Of a DNA stretch of 64,000 nucleotides, positions 25,490 to 38,800 are shown piece by piece (the first letter of the stretch is position 1; each line of letters begins with the position of its first letter). Both the position numbers and the translations under genes were made by a program. Source of the DNA: Protonemura montana (lineage: Eukaryota > Arthropoda > Insecta > Plecoptera > Nemouridae); contig OX387607.1 of NCBI GenBank assembly GCA_947568835.1, positions 19,681,277 to 19,745,276 on the forward strand. Direction: 5' to 3'. A model generated the notes under the pieces. The model was not told where the DNA came from. It did not search any database and worked only from the letters and a program-made list of their open reading frames with translations.

Positions 25490-25970
25490 CTCTGCCTCGC
25501 TAGCCAGGCGCTCCAGACACTCTGCCTCGCTACCCAGACGCTCCGGACACTCTGCCTCGCTAGCCAGACGCACCAGACTTTCTGCCACGCTAGCCAGACG
25601 CTCCAGACACTATGCCACGCTAGCTAGACGCTCCAGACACTCTGCCTTGCTACTTAGACTGTCCAGACACTCTGCCTCGCTAGCCAGACGCACCAGACTT
25701 TCTGCCACGCTAGCCAGACGCTCCAGACACTCTGCCATGCTAGCTAGACGCTCCAGACACTCTGCCTCGCTAGCCAGACGCTCCAGACTCACTGCTTTGC
25801 TTGCCAGGCGCTCAAAACACTCTGCCTCACTAGCCAGGCGCTCCAAACACTCTTTCTTGCTAGCCTGTCGCTCCAGACACCTTGCCTCCCAAGCCAGACG
25901 CTCCAGAAGCTCTGCTTCGCTAGCCAGCCTTTCCAGACACTCTGCCATGCTAGCCAGACGCTCCAAACTA

Positions 25971-28900
25971 TCCCCACGCTAGCCAGAGGCTCCAGACATT
26001 CTGCCACCCTAGCTAGACGCTCCAGACACTCTTCCTTGCTACCCAGACGCTCCAGGCACTCTGCTTCGCTAGCCAGGCGCTCCAGACACTCTGCTTTGCT
26101 ACCCAGACGCTCCAGGGTATCTGCCACGCTATCCAGAGACTGCAGACACGCTGCCATGCTAGCAAGACGCTCCAGACTTTCTGCCTTGCTACGTAGGCCC
26201 TCCAGACACTCTGCCTCGCTAGCCAGGCGCTCCAGACACTCTGCCTCGCTACCCAGACGCTCCAGACTATCTGCCACGCTAGCCAGTGGCTCCAGACACT
26301 CTGCCACGCTAGCTAGACGCTCCAGGCACTCTGCCTCGCTACTTAGACGCTCCAGACACTCTGCCTCGCTAGCCAGTGGCTCCAGACACTCTGCCACGCT
26401 AGCTAGACGCTCCAGGCACTCTGCCTCGCTACTTAGACGCTCCAGACACTCTGCCTCGCTAGCCAGGTGCTCCAGACACTCTGGCTCGCTCCCATACGCT
26501 CCAGACTTTCTGCCTTTTTAGCCAGCCGCACCAGACACACTGCCACGCTAGCCAGACACTCCAGTTACTTTGCTTTGCTTCTTAGACGCTCCAGACACTT
26601 TGCCTTGTTACCTAGACGCACCAGACACTCTGCCTCGCAAGCTTGCCGCTCCAGACACTCTGCCTCGCTAGCAAGACGCTCCAGACACTCTGCCTCGCTA
26701 GCTAGACGCTCCAGACAATTTGCCTTGCTACCCAGACCCTCCAGACACTCTGCCTCGCTACCCAGACGCTCCAGACTATCTGCCACGCTAGCCAGTGGCT
26801 CCAGACACTCTGCCACGCTAGCTTGCCGCTCCAGACACTTTGCCTCGCTACCCAGAAGCACCAGACACTCTGCCTCGCTAGCCAGGCGCTTCTGACACTC
26901 TGCCTCGCTAGCCTGAGGCTCCAGACACTCTGCCACGCTAGCTAGACGCTCCAGACTATCTGACACGCTAGACAGAGGCTCCAGACACTCTGCCAAGCTA
27001 ACTAGACGCTCCAGACTCTCTGCCATGCTAGCCAGACGCTCCAGACACTCTGCCTCGCTAGCCAGACGCTCCAGACACTCTGCCTCGCTAGCTAGACACT
27101 CCAGACACTCTGCCTTGCTGGCCAGACGCTCCAGACTTTCTGCCACGCTAGCCAGAGGTTTCAGACACTCTGCTACGCTAGCTTGACGCTCCAGACTCTC
27201 TGCCTCGCTAGCTAGACGCTCCAGACACTCTGCCTCGCTACCCAGACCCTCCAGACACTCTGCCTCGCTAGCCAGGCGCTCCAGACACTCTGCCATGCTA
27301 GCCAGACGCTCCAGACTTTCTGCCACGCTAGCCAGAGGCTCCAGACACTATCCCACGCTAGCTTGACGCTCCAGACACTCTGCCTTGCTACCCAGACCCT
27401 CCTGACACTCTGCCACGCTAGCTAGACGCTCCAGGCACTCTGCCTCACTACTAAGACGTTCCAGACACTCTGTCTCGCTAGACAGGCGCTCCAGACATTC
27501 TGGCTCTCTACCTAGACGCTTCAGACACTCTGCCTCGCTAGCTAGGCGCTCCAGACTATCTGCCACGCTAGCCAGAGGCTCCAGACACTCTGCCACGCTA
27601 GCTAGACGCTCCAGACACTCTGCCACGCTAGCCAGACACTCCAGACACTTAGCCACGCTAGCTTGACGCTTGAGGCACCCTGCCTCGCTACTTAGAGGCT
27701 CCAGACACTCTGCCTCGCTAGCCAGGCGCTCCAGAAACTTTGCCATGCTAGCTAGACGCTCCAGACACCCTGCCTCGCTAGCCAGACCTTCCAGACTCAC
27801 TGGCTTGCTTGCCAGGCGCTCAAAACACTCTGCCTCGCTAGCCAGGCGCTCCAAAACACTCCTCCTTGCTAGCCTGTCGCTCCAGACACTCTGCCTCCCA
27901 AGCCAGACGCTCCAGAAGCTCTGCTTCGCTACCCAGGCTATCCAGACACTCTGCCTTGCTACCCAGACCCTCCAGACACTCTGCCTCGCTAGCCAGGCAC
28001 TCTAGACACTCTGCCTCGCTACCCAGACGCTCCAGACTATCTGCCTCGCTAGCTAGACGCTCCAGGCACTCTGCCTCGATACTTAGACGCTCCAGACACT
28101 ATGCCTCGCTAGCCAGGCTCTCCAGACACTCTGGCACGCTACACAAACTTTTCAGACACTCTGCCTCGCTAGCCAGCTGCTCCAGACACTCTGCCACGCT
28201 AGCCAGACCCTCCAGACACTCTGCCTCGCAAGCCAGGCGCTCCAGACACTCTGCTTCGCTACCAAGCCGCTTCAGACTATCTGCCACGCTAGCCAGTGGC
28301 TCCAGACTATCTGCCACGCCAGCCGGAGGCTCCTGACACTCTGCCACGCTAGCTAGACGCTCCAGGCACTCTGCCTCACTACTTAGACGCTCCAGACACT
28401 CTGTCTCGCTAGACAGGCGCTCCAGACACTCTGGCTCTCTACCCAGACGCTTCAGACACTCTGCCTCGCTAGCTAGGCGCTCCAGACTATCTTCCACGCT
28501 AGCCAGAGGCTCCAGACACTCTGCCACGCTAGCTAGACGCTCCAGACACTCTGCCACGCTAGCCAGACACTCCAGACACTTAGCCACGCTAGCTAGACGC
28601 TTGAGGCACCCTGCTTTGCTACTTAGAGGCTCCAGACACTCTGCGCCGCTAGCCAGGCGCTCCAGACACTTTGCCATGCTAGCTAGACGCTCCAGACACT
28701 CTGCCATGCTAGCCAGACGCTCCAAACTATCTGCGACGCTAGCCAGAGGCTCCAGACATTCTGCCACCATAGCTAGACGCTCCAGACCTTCTGCCTTGCT
28801 ACCCAGACGCTCCAGACACTCTGCTTCGCTAGCCAGGCGCTCCAGACACACTGCCTCGCTACCCAGACGCTCCAGGGTATCTGCCAAGCTAGCCAGAGGC

Positions 28901-28980
28901 TGCAGACACGCTGCCTCGCTAGCAAGTCGCTTCTGACACTCTGCCTCGCTAGCCAGAGGCTCCAGACACTCTGCCTCGCT
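25971..28980. repeat. HOR-D-related partial block (D0)
   Basis: 26,036-26,400 matches 30,893-31,257 at an offset of 4,857. 26,467 to about 27,950 matches 31,354-32,840 at 4,887, the extra 30 bp being one unit gained near 31,330. After 27,950 it leaves the HOR-D order and joins units like those of 18,290-23,000 (GCTACACAAAC near 28,140, ACACTTAGC near 28,577). It is thus a truncated, rearranged relative of the two full HOR-D copies that follow. Confidence 0.78.
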
Positions 28981-29577
28981 AGCTAGACGCTTTAGACTAT
29001 CTGACACGCTAGCCAGAGTCTCCAGACACTCTGCCACGCTAGCTAGACGCTCCAGACACTCTGCCTTGCTACCCAGACCCTCCAGACACTCTGCCTCGCT
29101 AGCCAGGCACTCTAGACACTCTGCCTCGCTACCCAGACGCTCCAGACTATCTGCCTCGCTAGCTAGACGCTCCAGGCACTCTGCCTCGCTACTTAGACGC
29201 TCCAGACACTCTGCCTCGCAAGCCAGGCCCTCCAGACACTCTGGCACGCTACACAAACTTTTCAGACACTCTGCCTCGCTAGCCAGCTGCTCCAGACACT
29301 CTGCCACGCTAGCCAGACCCTCCAGACACTCTGCCTCGCAAGCCAGGCGCTCCAGACGCTCTGCTTCGCTACCAAGCCGCTTCAGTCTATCTGCCACGCT
29401 AGCCAGTGGCTCCAGACTATCTGCCGCGCCAGCCAGAGGCTCCAGACACTCTGCCACGCTAGCTAGCCGCTCCAGAAGCTCTGCCTCGCTAGCCAGGCGC
29501 TCCAGACACTCTGCCTCGCTACCCAGACGCTCCGGACACTCTGCCTCGCTAGCCAGACGCACCAGACTTTCTGCCAC
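28099..29577 (-). other. 492-codon minus-strand open frame, judged non-coding
   Basis: It is composed of CLERLASEAE-type decapeptides and crosses the HOR-D copy 1 boundary near 28,981. In the HOR-D copy 2 region the corresponding frame (34,241-35,422) has a different composition beyond the junction, so the deduced protein is not conserved between copies. I regard it as a by-product of the repeat. Confidence 0.83.
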
Positions 29578-32500
29578 GCTAGCCAGACGCTCCAGACACT
29601 ATGCCACGCTAGCTAGACGCTCCAGACACTCTGCCTTGCTACTTAGACTGTCCAGACACTCTGCCTCGCTAGCCAGACGCACCAGACTTTCTGCCACGCT
29701 AGCCAGACGCTCCAGACACTCTGCCATGCTAGCTAGACGCTCCAGACACTCTGCCTCGCTAGCCAGACGCTCCAGACTCACTGCTTTGCTTGCCAGGCGC
29801 TCAAAACACTCTGCCTCACTAGCCAGGCGCTCCAAACACTCTTTCTTGCTAGCCTGTCGCTCCAGACACCTTGCCTCCCAAGCCAGACGCTCCAGAAGCT
29901 CTGCTTCGCTAGCCAGCCTTTCCAGACACTCTGCCATGCTAGCCAGACGCTCCAATTATCCCCACGCTAGCCAGAGGCTCCAGACATTCTGCCACCCTAG
30001 CTAGACGCTCCAGACTATCTGCCTCGCTAGCTAGACGCTCCAGGCACTCTGCCTCGATACTTAGACGCTCCAGACACTCTGCCTCGCTAGCCAGGCCCTC
30101 CAGACACTCTGGCACGCTACACAAACTTTTCAGACACTCTGCCTCGCTAGCCAGCTGCTCCAGACACTCTTCCACGCTAGCCAGACCCTCCAGACACTCT
30201 GCCTCGCAAGCCAGGCGCTCCAGACACTCTGCTTCGCTACCAAGCCGCTTCAGACTATCTGCGACGCTAGCCAGTGGCTCCAGACTATCTGCCACGCCAG
30301 CCAGAGGCTCCAGACTTTCTGCCACGCTAGCTAGCCGCTCCAGAAGCTCTGCCTCGCTAGCCAGGCGCTCCAGACACTCTGCCTCGCTACCCAGACGCTC
30401 CGGACACTCTGCCTCGCTAGCCAGACGCACCAGACTTTCTGCCACGCTAGCCAGACGCTCCAGACACTATGCCACGCTAGCTAGACGCTCCAGACACTCT
30501 GCCTTGCTACCCAGACTGTCCAGACACTCTGCCTCGCTAGCCAGACGCACCAGACTTTCTGCCACGCTAGCCAGACGCTCCAGACACTCTGCCATGCTAG
30601 CTAGACGCTCCAGACACTCTGCCTCGCTAGCCAGACGCTCCAGACTCACTGCCTTGCTTGCAAGGCGCTCAAAACACTCTGCCTCACTAGCCAGGCGCTC
30701 CAAACACTCTTTCTTGCTAGCCTGTCGCTCCAGACACCTTGCCTCCCAAGCCAGACGCTCCAGAAGCTCTGCTTCGCTAGCCAGCCTTTCCAGACACTCA
30801 GCCATGCTAGCCAGACGCTCCAAACTATCCCCACGCTAGCCAGAGGCTCCAGACATTCTGCCACCCTAGCTAGACGCTCCAGACACTCTTCCTTGCTACC
30901 CAGACGCTCCAGGCACTCTGCTTCGCTAGCCAGGCGCTCCAGACACTCTGCTTTGCTACCCAGACGCTCCAGGGTATCTGCCACGCTATCCAGAGACTGC
31001 AGACACGCTGCCATGCTAGCAAGACGCTCCAGACTTTCTGCTTTGCTACGTAGACCCTCCAGACACTCTGCCTCGCTAGCCAGGCGTTTCAGACACTCTG
31101 CCTCGCTACCCAGACGCTCCAGACTATCTGCCACGCTAGCCAGTGGCTCCAGACACTCTGCCACGCTAGCTAGACGCTCCAGGCACTCTGCCTCGCTACT
31201 TAGACGCTCCAGACACTCTGCCTCGCTAGTTAGTGGCTCCAGACACTCTGCCACGCTAGCTAGACGCTCCAGGCACTCTGCCTCGCTACTTAGACGCTCC
31301 AGACACTCTGCCTCGCTACAAAGACGCTCCAGACTCTCTGCCTCGCTAGCCAGGTGCTCCAGACACTCTGGCTCGCTCCCATACGCTCCAGACTTTCTGC
31401 CTTTCTAGCCAGCCCTACCAGACACACTGCCACGCTAGCCAGACACTCCAGTTACTTTGCTTTGCTTCTTAGACGCTCCAGACACTTTGCCTTGCTACCT
31501 AGACGCACCAGACACTCTGCCTCGCAAGCTTGCCGCTCCAGACACTCTGCCTCGCTAGTTAGACGCTCCAGACACTCTGCCTCGCTAGCTAGACGCTCCA
31601 GACACTTTGCCTTGCTACCCAGACCCTCCAGACACTCTGCCTCGCTACCCAGACGCTCCAGACTATCTGCCACGCTAGCCAGTGGCTCCAGACACTCTGC
31701 CACGCTAGCTTGCCGCTCCAGACACTTTGCCTCGCTACCCAGACGCACCAGACACTCTGCCTCGCTAGCCAGGCGCTTGTGACACTCTGCCTCGCTAGCC
31801 AGAGGCTCCAGACACTCTGCCACGCTAGCTAGACGCTCCAGACTATCTGACACGCTAGCCAGAGGCTCCAGACACTCTGCCAAGCTAACTAGACGCTCCA
31901 GACTCTCTGCCATGCTAGCCAGACGCTCCAGACACTCTGCCTCGCTAGCCAGACGCTCCAGACACTCTGCCTCGCTAGCTAGACACTCCAGACACTCTGC
32001 CTTGCTGGCCAGACGCTCCAGACTTTCTGCCACGCTAGCCAGAGGTTTCAGACACTCTGCTACGCTAGCTTGACGCTCCAGACTCTCTGCCTCGCTAGCT
32101 AGACGCTCCAGACACTCTGCCTCGCTACCCAGACCCTCCAGACACTCTGCCTCGCTAGCCAGGCGCTCCAGACACTCTGCCATGCTAGCCAGACGCTCCA
32201 GACTTTCTGCCACGCTAGCCAGACGCTCCAGACACTATCCCACGCTAGCTTGACGCTCCAGACACTCTGCCTTGCTTCCCAGACCCTCCTGACACTCTGC
32301 CACGCTAGCTAGACGCTCCAGGCACTCTGCCTCACTACTAAGACGTTCCAGACACTCTGTCTCGCTAGACAGGCGCTCCAGACACTCTGGCTCTCTACCT
32401 AGACGCTTCAGACACTCTGCCTCGCTAGCTAGGCGCTCCAGACTATCTGCCACGCTAGCCAGAGGCTCCAGACACTCTGCCACGCTAGCTAGACGCTCCA

Positions 32501-34825
32501 GACACTCTGCCACGCTAGCCAGACACTCCAGACACTTAGCCACGCTAGCTGGACGCTTAAGGCACCCTGCCTCGCTACTTAGAGGCTCCAGACACTCTGC
32601 CTCGCTAGCCAGGCGCTCCAGAAACTTTGCTATGCTAGCTAGACGCTCCAGACACTCTGCCTCGCTAGCCAGACCTTCCAGACTCACTGGTTTGCTTGCC
32701 AGGCGCTCAAAACACACTGCCTCGCTAGCCAGGCGCTCCAAAACACTCTTCCTTGCTAGCCTGTCGCTCCAGACACTCTGCCTCCCAAGCCAGACGCTCC
32801 AGAAGCTCTGCTTCGCTAGCCAGGCTATCCAGACACTCTGCCATGCTAGCCAGACGCTCCAAACTATCTGCGACGCTAGCCAGAGGCTTTAGACATTCTG
32901 CCACCATAGCTAGATGCTCCAGACCTTCTGCCTTGCTACCCAGACGCTCCAGACACTCTGCTTCGCTAGCCAGGCGCTCCAGACACACTGCCTCGCTACC
33001 CAGACGCTCCAGGGTATCTGCCACGCTAGCCAGAGGCTGCAGACACGCTGCCATGCTAGCCAGACGCTCCAGACACTTTGCCTCGTTACCCAGACGCACC
33101 AGACACTCTGCCTCGCTAGCAAGGCGCTTCTGACACTCTTCCTCGCTAGCCAGAGGCTCCAGACACTCTGCCTCGCTAGCTAGACGCTCCAGACTATCTG
33201 ACACGCTGGCCAGAGGCTCCAGACACTCTGCCACGCTAGCTAGACGCTCCAGACACTCTGCCTTGCTACCCAGACCCTCCAGACACTCTGCCTCGCTAGC
33301 CAGGCGCTCTAGACACTCTGCCTCGCTACCCAGACGCTCCAGACTATCTGCCTCGCTAGCTAGACGCTCCAGGCACTCTGCCTCGCTACTTAGACGCTCC
33401 AGACACTCTGCCTCGCTAGCCAGGCGCTCCAGACACTCTGCATCGCTACCAAGCCGCTTCAGACTATCTGCCACGCTAGCCAGTGGCTCCAGACTATCTG
33501 CCACGCCAGCCCGAGGCTTCAGACACTCTGCCACGCTAGCTAGCCGCTCCAGAAGCTCTGCCTCGCTAGCCAGGCGCTCCAAACACTCTTTCTTGCTAGC
33601 CTGTCGCTCCAGACACCTTGCCTCCCAAGCCAGACGCTCCAGAAGCTCTGCTTCGCTAGCCAGCCTTTCCAGACACTCTGCCATGCTAGCCAGACGCTCC
33701 AAACTATCTCCACGCTAGCCAGAGGCTCCAGACATTCTGCCTTGCTACCCAGACGCTCCAGACACTCTGCTTCGCTAGTCAGGCGCTCCAGACACTCTGC
33801 TTTGCTACCCAGACGCTCCAGGGTATCTGCCACGCTTTCCAGAGGCTGCAGACACGCTGCCATGCTAGCAAGACGCTCCAGACTTTCTGCCTCGCTACCC
33901 AGACGCTCCAGACTATCTGCCACGCTAGCCAGTGGCTCCAGACACTCTGCCACGCTACTTAGACGCTCCAGACACTCTGCCTCGCTAGCCAGTGGCTCCA
34001 GACACTCTGCCACGCTAGCTAGACGCTCCAGGCACTCTGCCTCGCTACTTAGACGCTCCAGACACTCTGCCTCGCTAGCCAGGCGCTCCACACACTCTGC
34101 CTCGCTACTAAGACGCTCCAGACACTCTGCCTCGCTAGCCAGGCGCTCCAGACACTCTGGCTCGCTCCCATACGCTCCAGACTTTCTGCCTTTCTAGCCA
34201 GCCGCACCAGACACACTGCCACGCTAGCCAGACACTCCAGTTACTTTGCTTTGCTTCTTAGACGCTCCAGACACTTTGCCTTGCTACCCAGACGCACCAG
34301 ACACTCTGCCTCGCTAGTTTGCCGCTCCAGACACTCTGCCTCGCTACCCAGACGCTCCAGGGTATCTGCCACGCTAGCCAGAGGCTGTAGACACTCTGCA
34401 ATGCTAGCCAGACGCTCCAGACACTCTGCCACGCTAGCCAGACGCTCCAGACACTCTGATTCGCTACTAAGACGCTCCAGACACCTTGCCTCGCTACCCA
34501 GACACACCAGACACTCTGCCTCGCTGGCTAGACGCTCCAGACTATCTGCCACGCTAGCCAGTGGCTCCAGACACTCTGCCACGCTAGCTTGCTGCTCCAG
34601 ACACTCTGCCTCGCTAGCCAGGCGCTTCAGACACTCTGCCACGCTAGCTAGACGCTCCAGATACTCTGCCTTGCTACCCAGACCCTCCAGACACTCTGCC
34701 TCGCTAGCCAGGCGCTCTAGACACTCTGCCTCGCTATCCAGACGCTCCAGATTATCTGCCACGCTAGCCAGTGGCTCCAGACACTCTGCCACGCTAGCTA
34801 GACGCTCCAGGCACTCTGCCTCGCA
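28981..34825. repeat. HOR-D copy 1 (5,845 bp)
   Basis: Position 28,981 (AGCTAGACGCTTTAGAC) matches 34,826 and the alignment runs on at an offset of 5,845. Fingerprints include CTCCAATTATCCCCACG near 29,951, CTCGCTCCCATACG near 31,374, CCCTACCAGAC near 31,415, GTCGCTCC after a 31-bp unit near 32,735, and a second CTCCCATACG near 34,166. This copy keeps a 90-bp segment near 33,001-33,090 that copy 2 lacks. It is missing 60 bp near 33,889 that copy 2 retains. Confidence 0.88.
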
Positions 34826-35849
34826 AGCTAGACGCTTTAGACTATCTGACACGCTAGCCAGAGTCTCCAGACACTCTGCCACGCTAGCTAGACGCTCCAG
34901 ACACTCTGCCTTGCTACCCAGACCCTCCAGACACTCTGCCTCGCTAGCCAGGCACTCTAGACACTCTGCCTCGCTACCCAGACGCTCCAGACTATCTGCC
35001 TCGCTAGCTAGACGCTCCAGGCACTCTGCCTCGCTACTTAGACGCTCCAGACACTCTGCCTCGCAAGCCAGGCCCTCCAGACACTCTGGCACGCTACACA
35101 AACTTTTCAGACACTCTGCCTCGCTAGCCAGCTGCTCCAGACACTCTGCCACGCTAGCCAGACCCTCCAGACACTCTGCCTCGCAAGCCAGGCGCTCCAG
35201 ACGCTCTGCTTCGCTACCAAGCCGCTTCAGTCTATCTGCCACGCTAGCCAGTGGCTCCAGACTATCTGCCACGCCAGCCAGAGGCTCCAGACACTCTGCC
35301 ACGCTAGCTAGCCGCTCCAGAAGCTCTGCCTCGCTAGCCAGGCGCTCCAGACACTCTGCCTCGCTACCCAGACGCTCCGGACACTCTGCCTCGCTAGCCA
35401 GACGCACCAGACTTTCTGCCACGCTAGCCAGACGCTCCAGACACTATGCCACGCTAGCTAGACGCTCCAGACACTCTGCCTTGCTACTTAGACTGTCCAG
35501 ACACTCTGCCTCGCTAGCCAGACGCACCAGACTTTCTGCCACGCTAGCCAGACGCTCCAGACACTCTGCCATGCTAGCTAGACGCTCCAGACACTCTGCC
35601 TTGCTAGCCAGACGCTCCAGACTCACTGCTTTGCTTGCCAGGCGCTCAAAACACTCTGCCTCACTAGCCAGGCGCTCCAAACACTCTTTCTTGCTAGCCT
35701 GTCGCTCCAGACACCTTGCCTCCCAAGCCAGACGCTCCAGAAGCTCTGCTTCGCTAGCCAGCCTTTCCAGACACTCTGCCATGCTAGCCAGACGCTCCAA
35801 TTATCCCCACGCTAGCCAGAGGCTCCAGACATTCTGCCACCCTAGCTAG
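34251..35849 (+). other. Longest plus-strand open frame, judged non-coding
   Basis: It has 532 codons of RHSASLARRS-type decapeptides, extremely rich in Arg and Ser. It spans the junction between HOR-D copy 1 and copy 2 near 34,825 and overlaps long minus-strand open frames at 34,241-35,422 and 35,444-35,800. Overlapping long open frames on both strands are what a stop-poor 30-bp unit produces. There is no independent evidence of a gene. Confidence 0.85.
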
Positions 35850-38800
35850 ACGCTCCAGACTATCTGCCTCGCTAGCTAGACGCTCCAGGCACTCTGCCTC
35901 GATACTTAGACGCTCCAGACACTCTGCCTCGCTAGCCAGGCCCTCCAGACACTCTGGCACGCTACACAAACTTTTCAGACACTCTGCCTCGCTAGCCAGC
36001 TGCTCCAGACACTCTTCCACGCTAGCCAGACCCTCCAGACACTCTGCCTCGCAAGCCAGGCGCTCCAGACACTCTGCTTCGCTACCAAGCCGCTTCAGAC
36101 TATCTGCCACGCTAGCCAGTGGCTCCAGACTATCTGCCACGCCAGCCAGAGGCTCCAGACTTTCTGCCACGCTAGCTAGCCGCTCCAGAAGCTCTGCCTC
36201 GCTAGCCAGGCGCTCCAGACACTCTGCTTCGCTACCCAGACGCTCCGGACACTCTGCCTCGCTAGCCAGACGCACCAGACTTTCTGCCACGCTAGCCAGA
36301 CGCTCCAGACACTATGCCACGCTAGCTAGACGCTCCAGACACTCTGCCTTGCTACCCAGACTGTCCAGACACTCTGCCTCGCTAGCCAGACGCACCAGAC
36401 TTTCTGCCACGCTAGCCAGACGCTCCAGACACTCTGCCATGCTAGCTAGACGCTCCAGACACTCTGCCTCGCTAGCCAGACGCTCCAGACTCACTGCCTT
36501 GCTTGCAAGGCGCTCAAAACACTCTGCCTCACTAGCCAGGCGCTCCAAACACTCTTTCTTGCTAGCCTGTCGCTCCAGACACCTTGCCTCCCAAGCCAGA
36601 CGCTCCAGAAGCTCTGCTTCGCTAGCCAGCCTTTCCAGACACTCAGCCATGCTAGCCAGACGCTCCAAACTATCCCCACGCTAGCCAGAGGCTCCAGACA
36701 TTCTGCCACCCTAGCTAGACGCTCCAGACACTCTTCCTTGCTACCCAGACGCTCCAGGCACTCTGCTTCGCTAGCCAGGCGCTCCAGACACTCTGCTTTG
36801 CTACCCAGACGCTCCAGGGTATCTGCCACGCTATCCAGAGACTGCAGACACGCTGCCATGCTAGCAAGACGCTCCAGACTTTCTGCTTTGCTACGTAGAC
36901 CCTCTAGACACTCTGCCTCGCTAGCCAGGCGTTTCAGACACTCTGCCTCGCTACCCAGACGCTCCAGACTATCTGCCACGCTAGCCAGTGGCTCCAGACA
37001 CTCTGCCACGCTAGCTAGACGCTCCAGGCACTCTGCCTCGCTACTTAGACGCTCCAGACACTCTGCCTCGCTAGTTAGTGGCTCCAGACACTCTGCCACG
37101 CTAGCTAGACGCTCCAGGCACTCTGCCTCGCTACTTAGACGCTCCAGACACTCTGCCTCGCTACAAAGACGCTCCAGACTCTCTGCCTCGCTAGCCAGGT
37201 GCTCCAGACACTCTGGCTCGCTCCCATACGCTCCAGACTTTCTGCCTTTCTAGCCAGCCCTACCAGACACACTGCCACGCTAGCCAGACACTCCAGTTAC
37301 TTTGCTTTGCTTCTTAGACGCTCCAGACACTTTGCCTTGCTACCTAGACGCACCAGACACTCTGCCTCGCAAGCTTGCCGCTCCAGACACTCTGCCTCGC
37401 TAGTTAGACGCTCCAGACACTCTGCCTCGCTAGCTAGACGCTCCAGACACTTTGCCTTGCTACCCAGACCCTCCAGACACTCTGCCTCGCTACCCAGACG
37501 CTCCAGACTATCTGCCACGCTAGCCAGTGGCTCCAGACACTCTGCCACGCTAGCTTGCCGCTCCAGACACTTTGCCTCGCTACCCAGACGCACCAGACAC
37601 TCTGCCTCGCTAGCCAGGCGCTTCTGACACTCTGCCTCGCTAGCCAGAGGCTCCAGACACTCTGCCACGCTAGCTAGACGCTCCAGACTATCTGACACGC
37701 TAGCCAGAGGCTCCAGACACTCTGCCAAGCTAACTAGACGCTCCAGACTCTCTGCCATGCTAGCCAGACGCTCCAGACACTCTGCCTCGCTAGCCAGACG
37801 CTCCAGACACTCTGCCTCGCTAGCTAGACACTCCAGACACTCTGCCTTGCTGGCCAGACGCTCCAGACTTTCTGCCACGCTAGCCAGAGGTTTCAGACAC
37901 TCTGCTACGCTAGCTTGACGCTCCAGACTCTCTGCCTCGCTAGCTAGACGCTCCAGACACTCTGCCTCGCTACCCAGACCCTCCAGACACTCTGCCTCGC
38001 TAGCCAGGCGCTCCAGACACTCTGCCATGCTAGCCAGACGCTCCAGACTTTCTGCCACGCTAGCCAGACGCTCCAGACACTATCCCACGCTAGCTTGACG
38101 CTCCAGACACTCTGCCTTGCTTCCCAGACCCTCCTGACACTCTGCCACGCTAGCTAGACGCTCCAGGCACTCTGCCTCACTACTAAGACGTTCCAGACAC
38201 TCTGTCTCGCTAGACAGGCGCTCCAGACACTCTGGCTCTCTACCTAGACGCTTCAGACACTCTGCCTCGCTAGCTAGGCGCTCCAGACTATCTGCCACGC
38301 TAGCCAGAGGCTCCAGACACTCTGCCACGCTAGCTAGACGCTCCAGACACTCTGCCACGCTAGCCAGACACTCCAGACACTTAGCCACGCTAGCTGGACG
38401 CTTGAGGCACCCTGCCTCGCTACTTAGAGGCTCCAGACACTCTGCCTCGCTAGCCAGGCGCTCCAGAAACTTTGCTATGCTAGCTAGACGCTCCAGACAC
38501 TCTGCCTCGCTAGCCAGACCTTCCAGACTCACTGGTTTGCTTGCCAGGCGCTCAAAACACACTGCCTCGCTAGCCAGGCGCTCCAAAACACTCTTCCTTG
38601 CTAGCCTGTCGCTCCAGACACTCTGCCTCCCAAGCCAGACGCTCCAGAAGCTCTGCTTCGCTAGCCAGGCTATCCAGACACTCTGCCATGCTAGCCAGAC
38701 GCTCCAAACTATCTGCGACGCTAGCCAGAGGCTTTAGACATTCTGCCACCATAGCTAGATGCTCCAGACCTTCTGCCTTGCTACCCAGACGCTCCAGACA

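Larger units (their letters stand above)
17671..25970. repeat. Length-invariant block of about 276 exact 30-bp units
   Basis: From just after the 29-bp unit near 17,640 to the 1-bp loss near 25,971 (CTATCCCCACG), the unit phase never changes. Every insertion, deletion or duplication inside must therefore be a multiple of 30 bp. Elsewhere in the window the phase shifts every few hundred to few thousand bases. The block includes the AT-richest common unit (CTACACAAACTTTT), near 19,260, 20,970, 23,310, 24,180 and 25,260. Confidence 0.87.

Noticed and set aside
34251..35849. Plus-strand Arg/Ser-rich protein
   Set aside because: It overlaps equally long minus-strand frames, crosses a HOR junction, and has no features beyond the repeated decapeptide.
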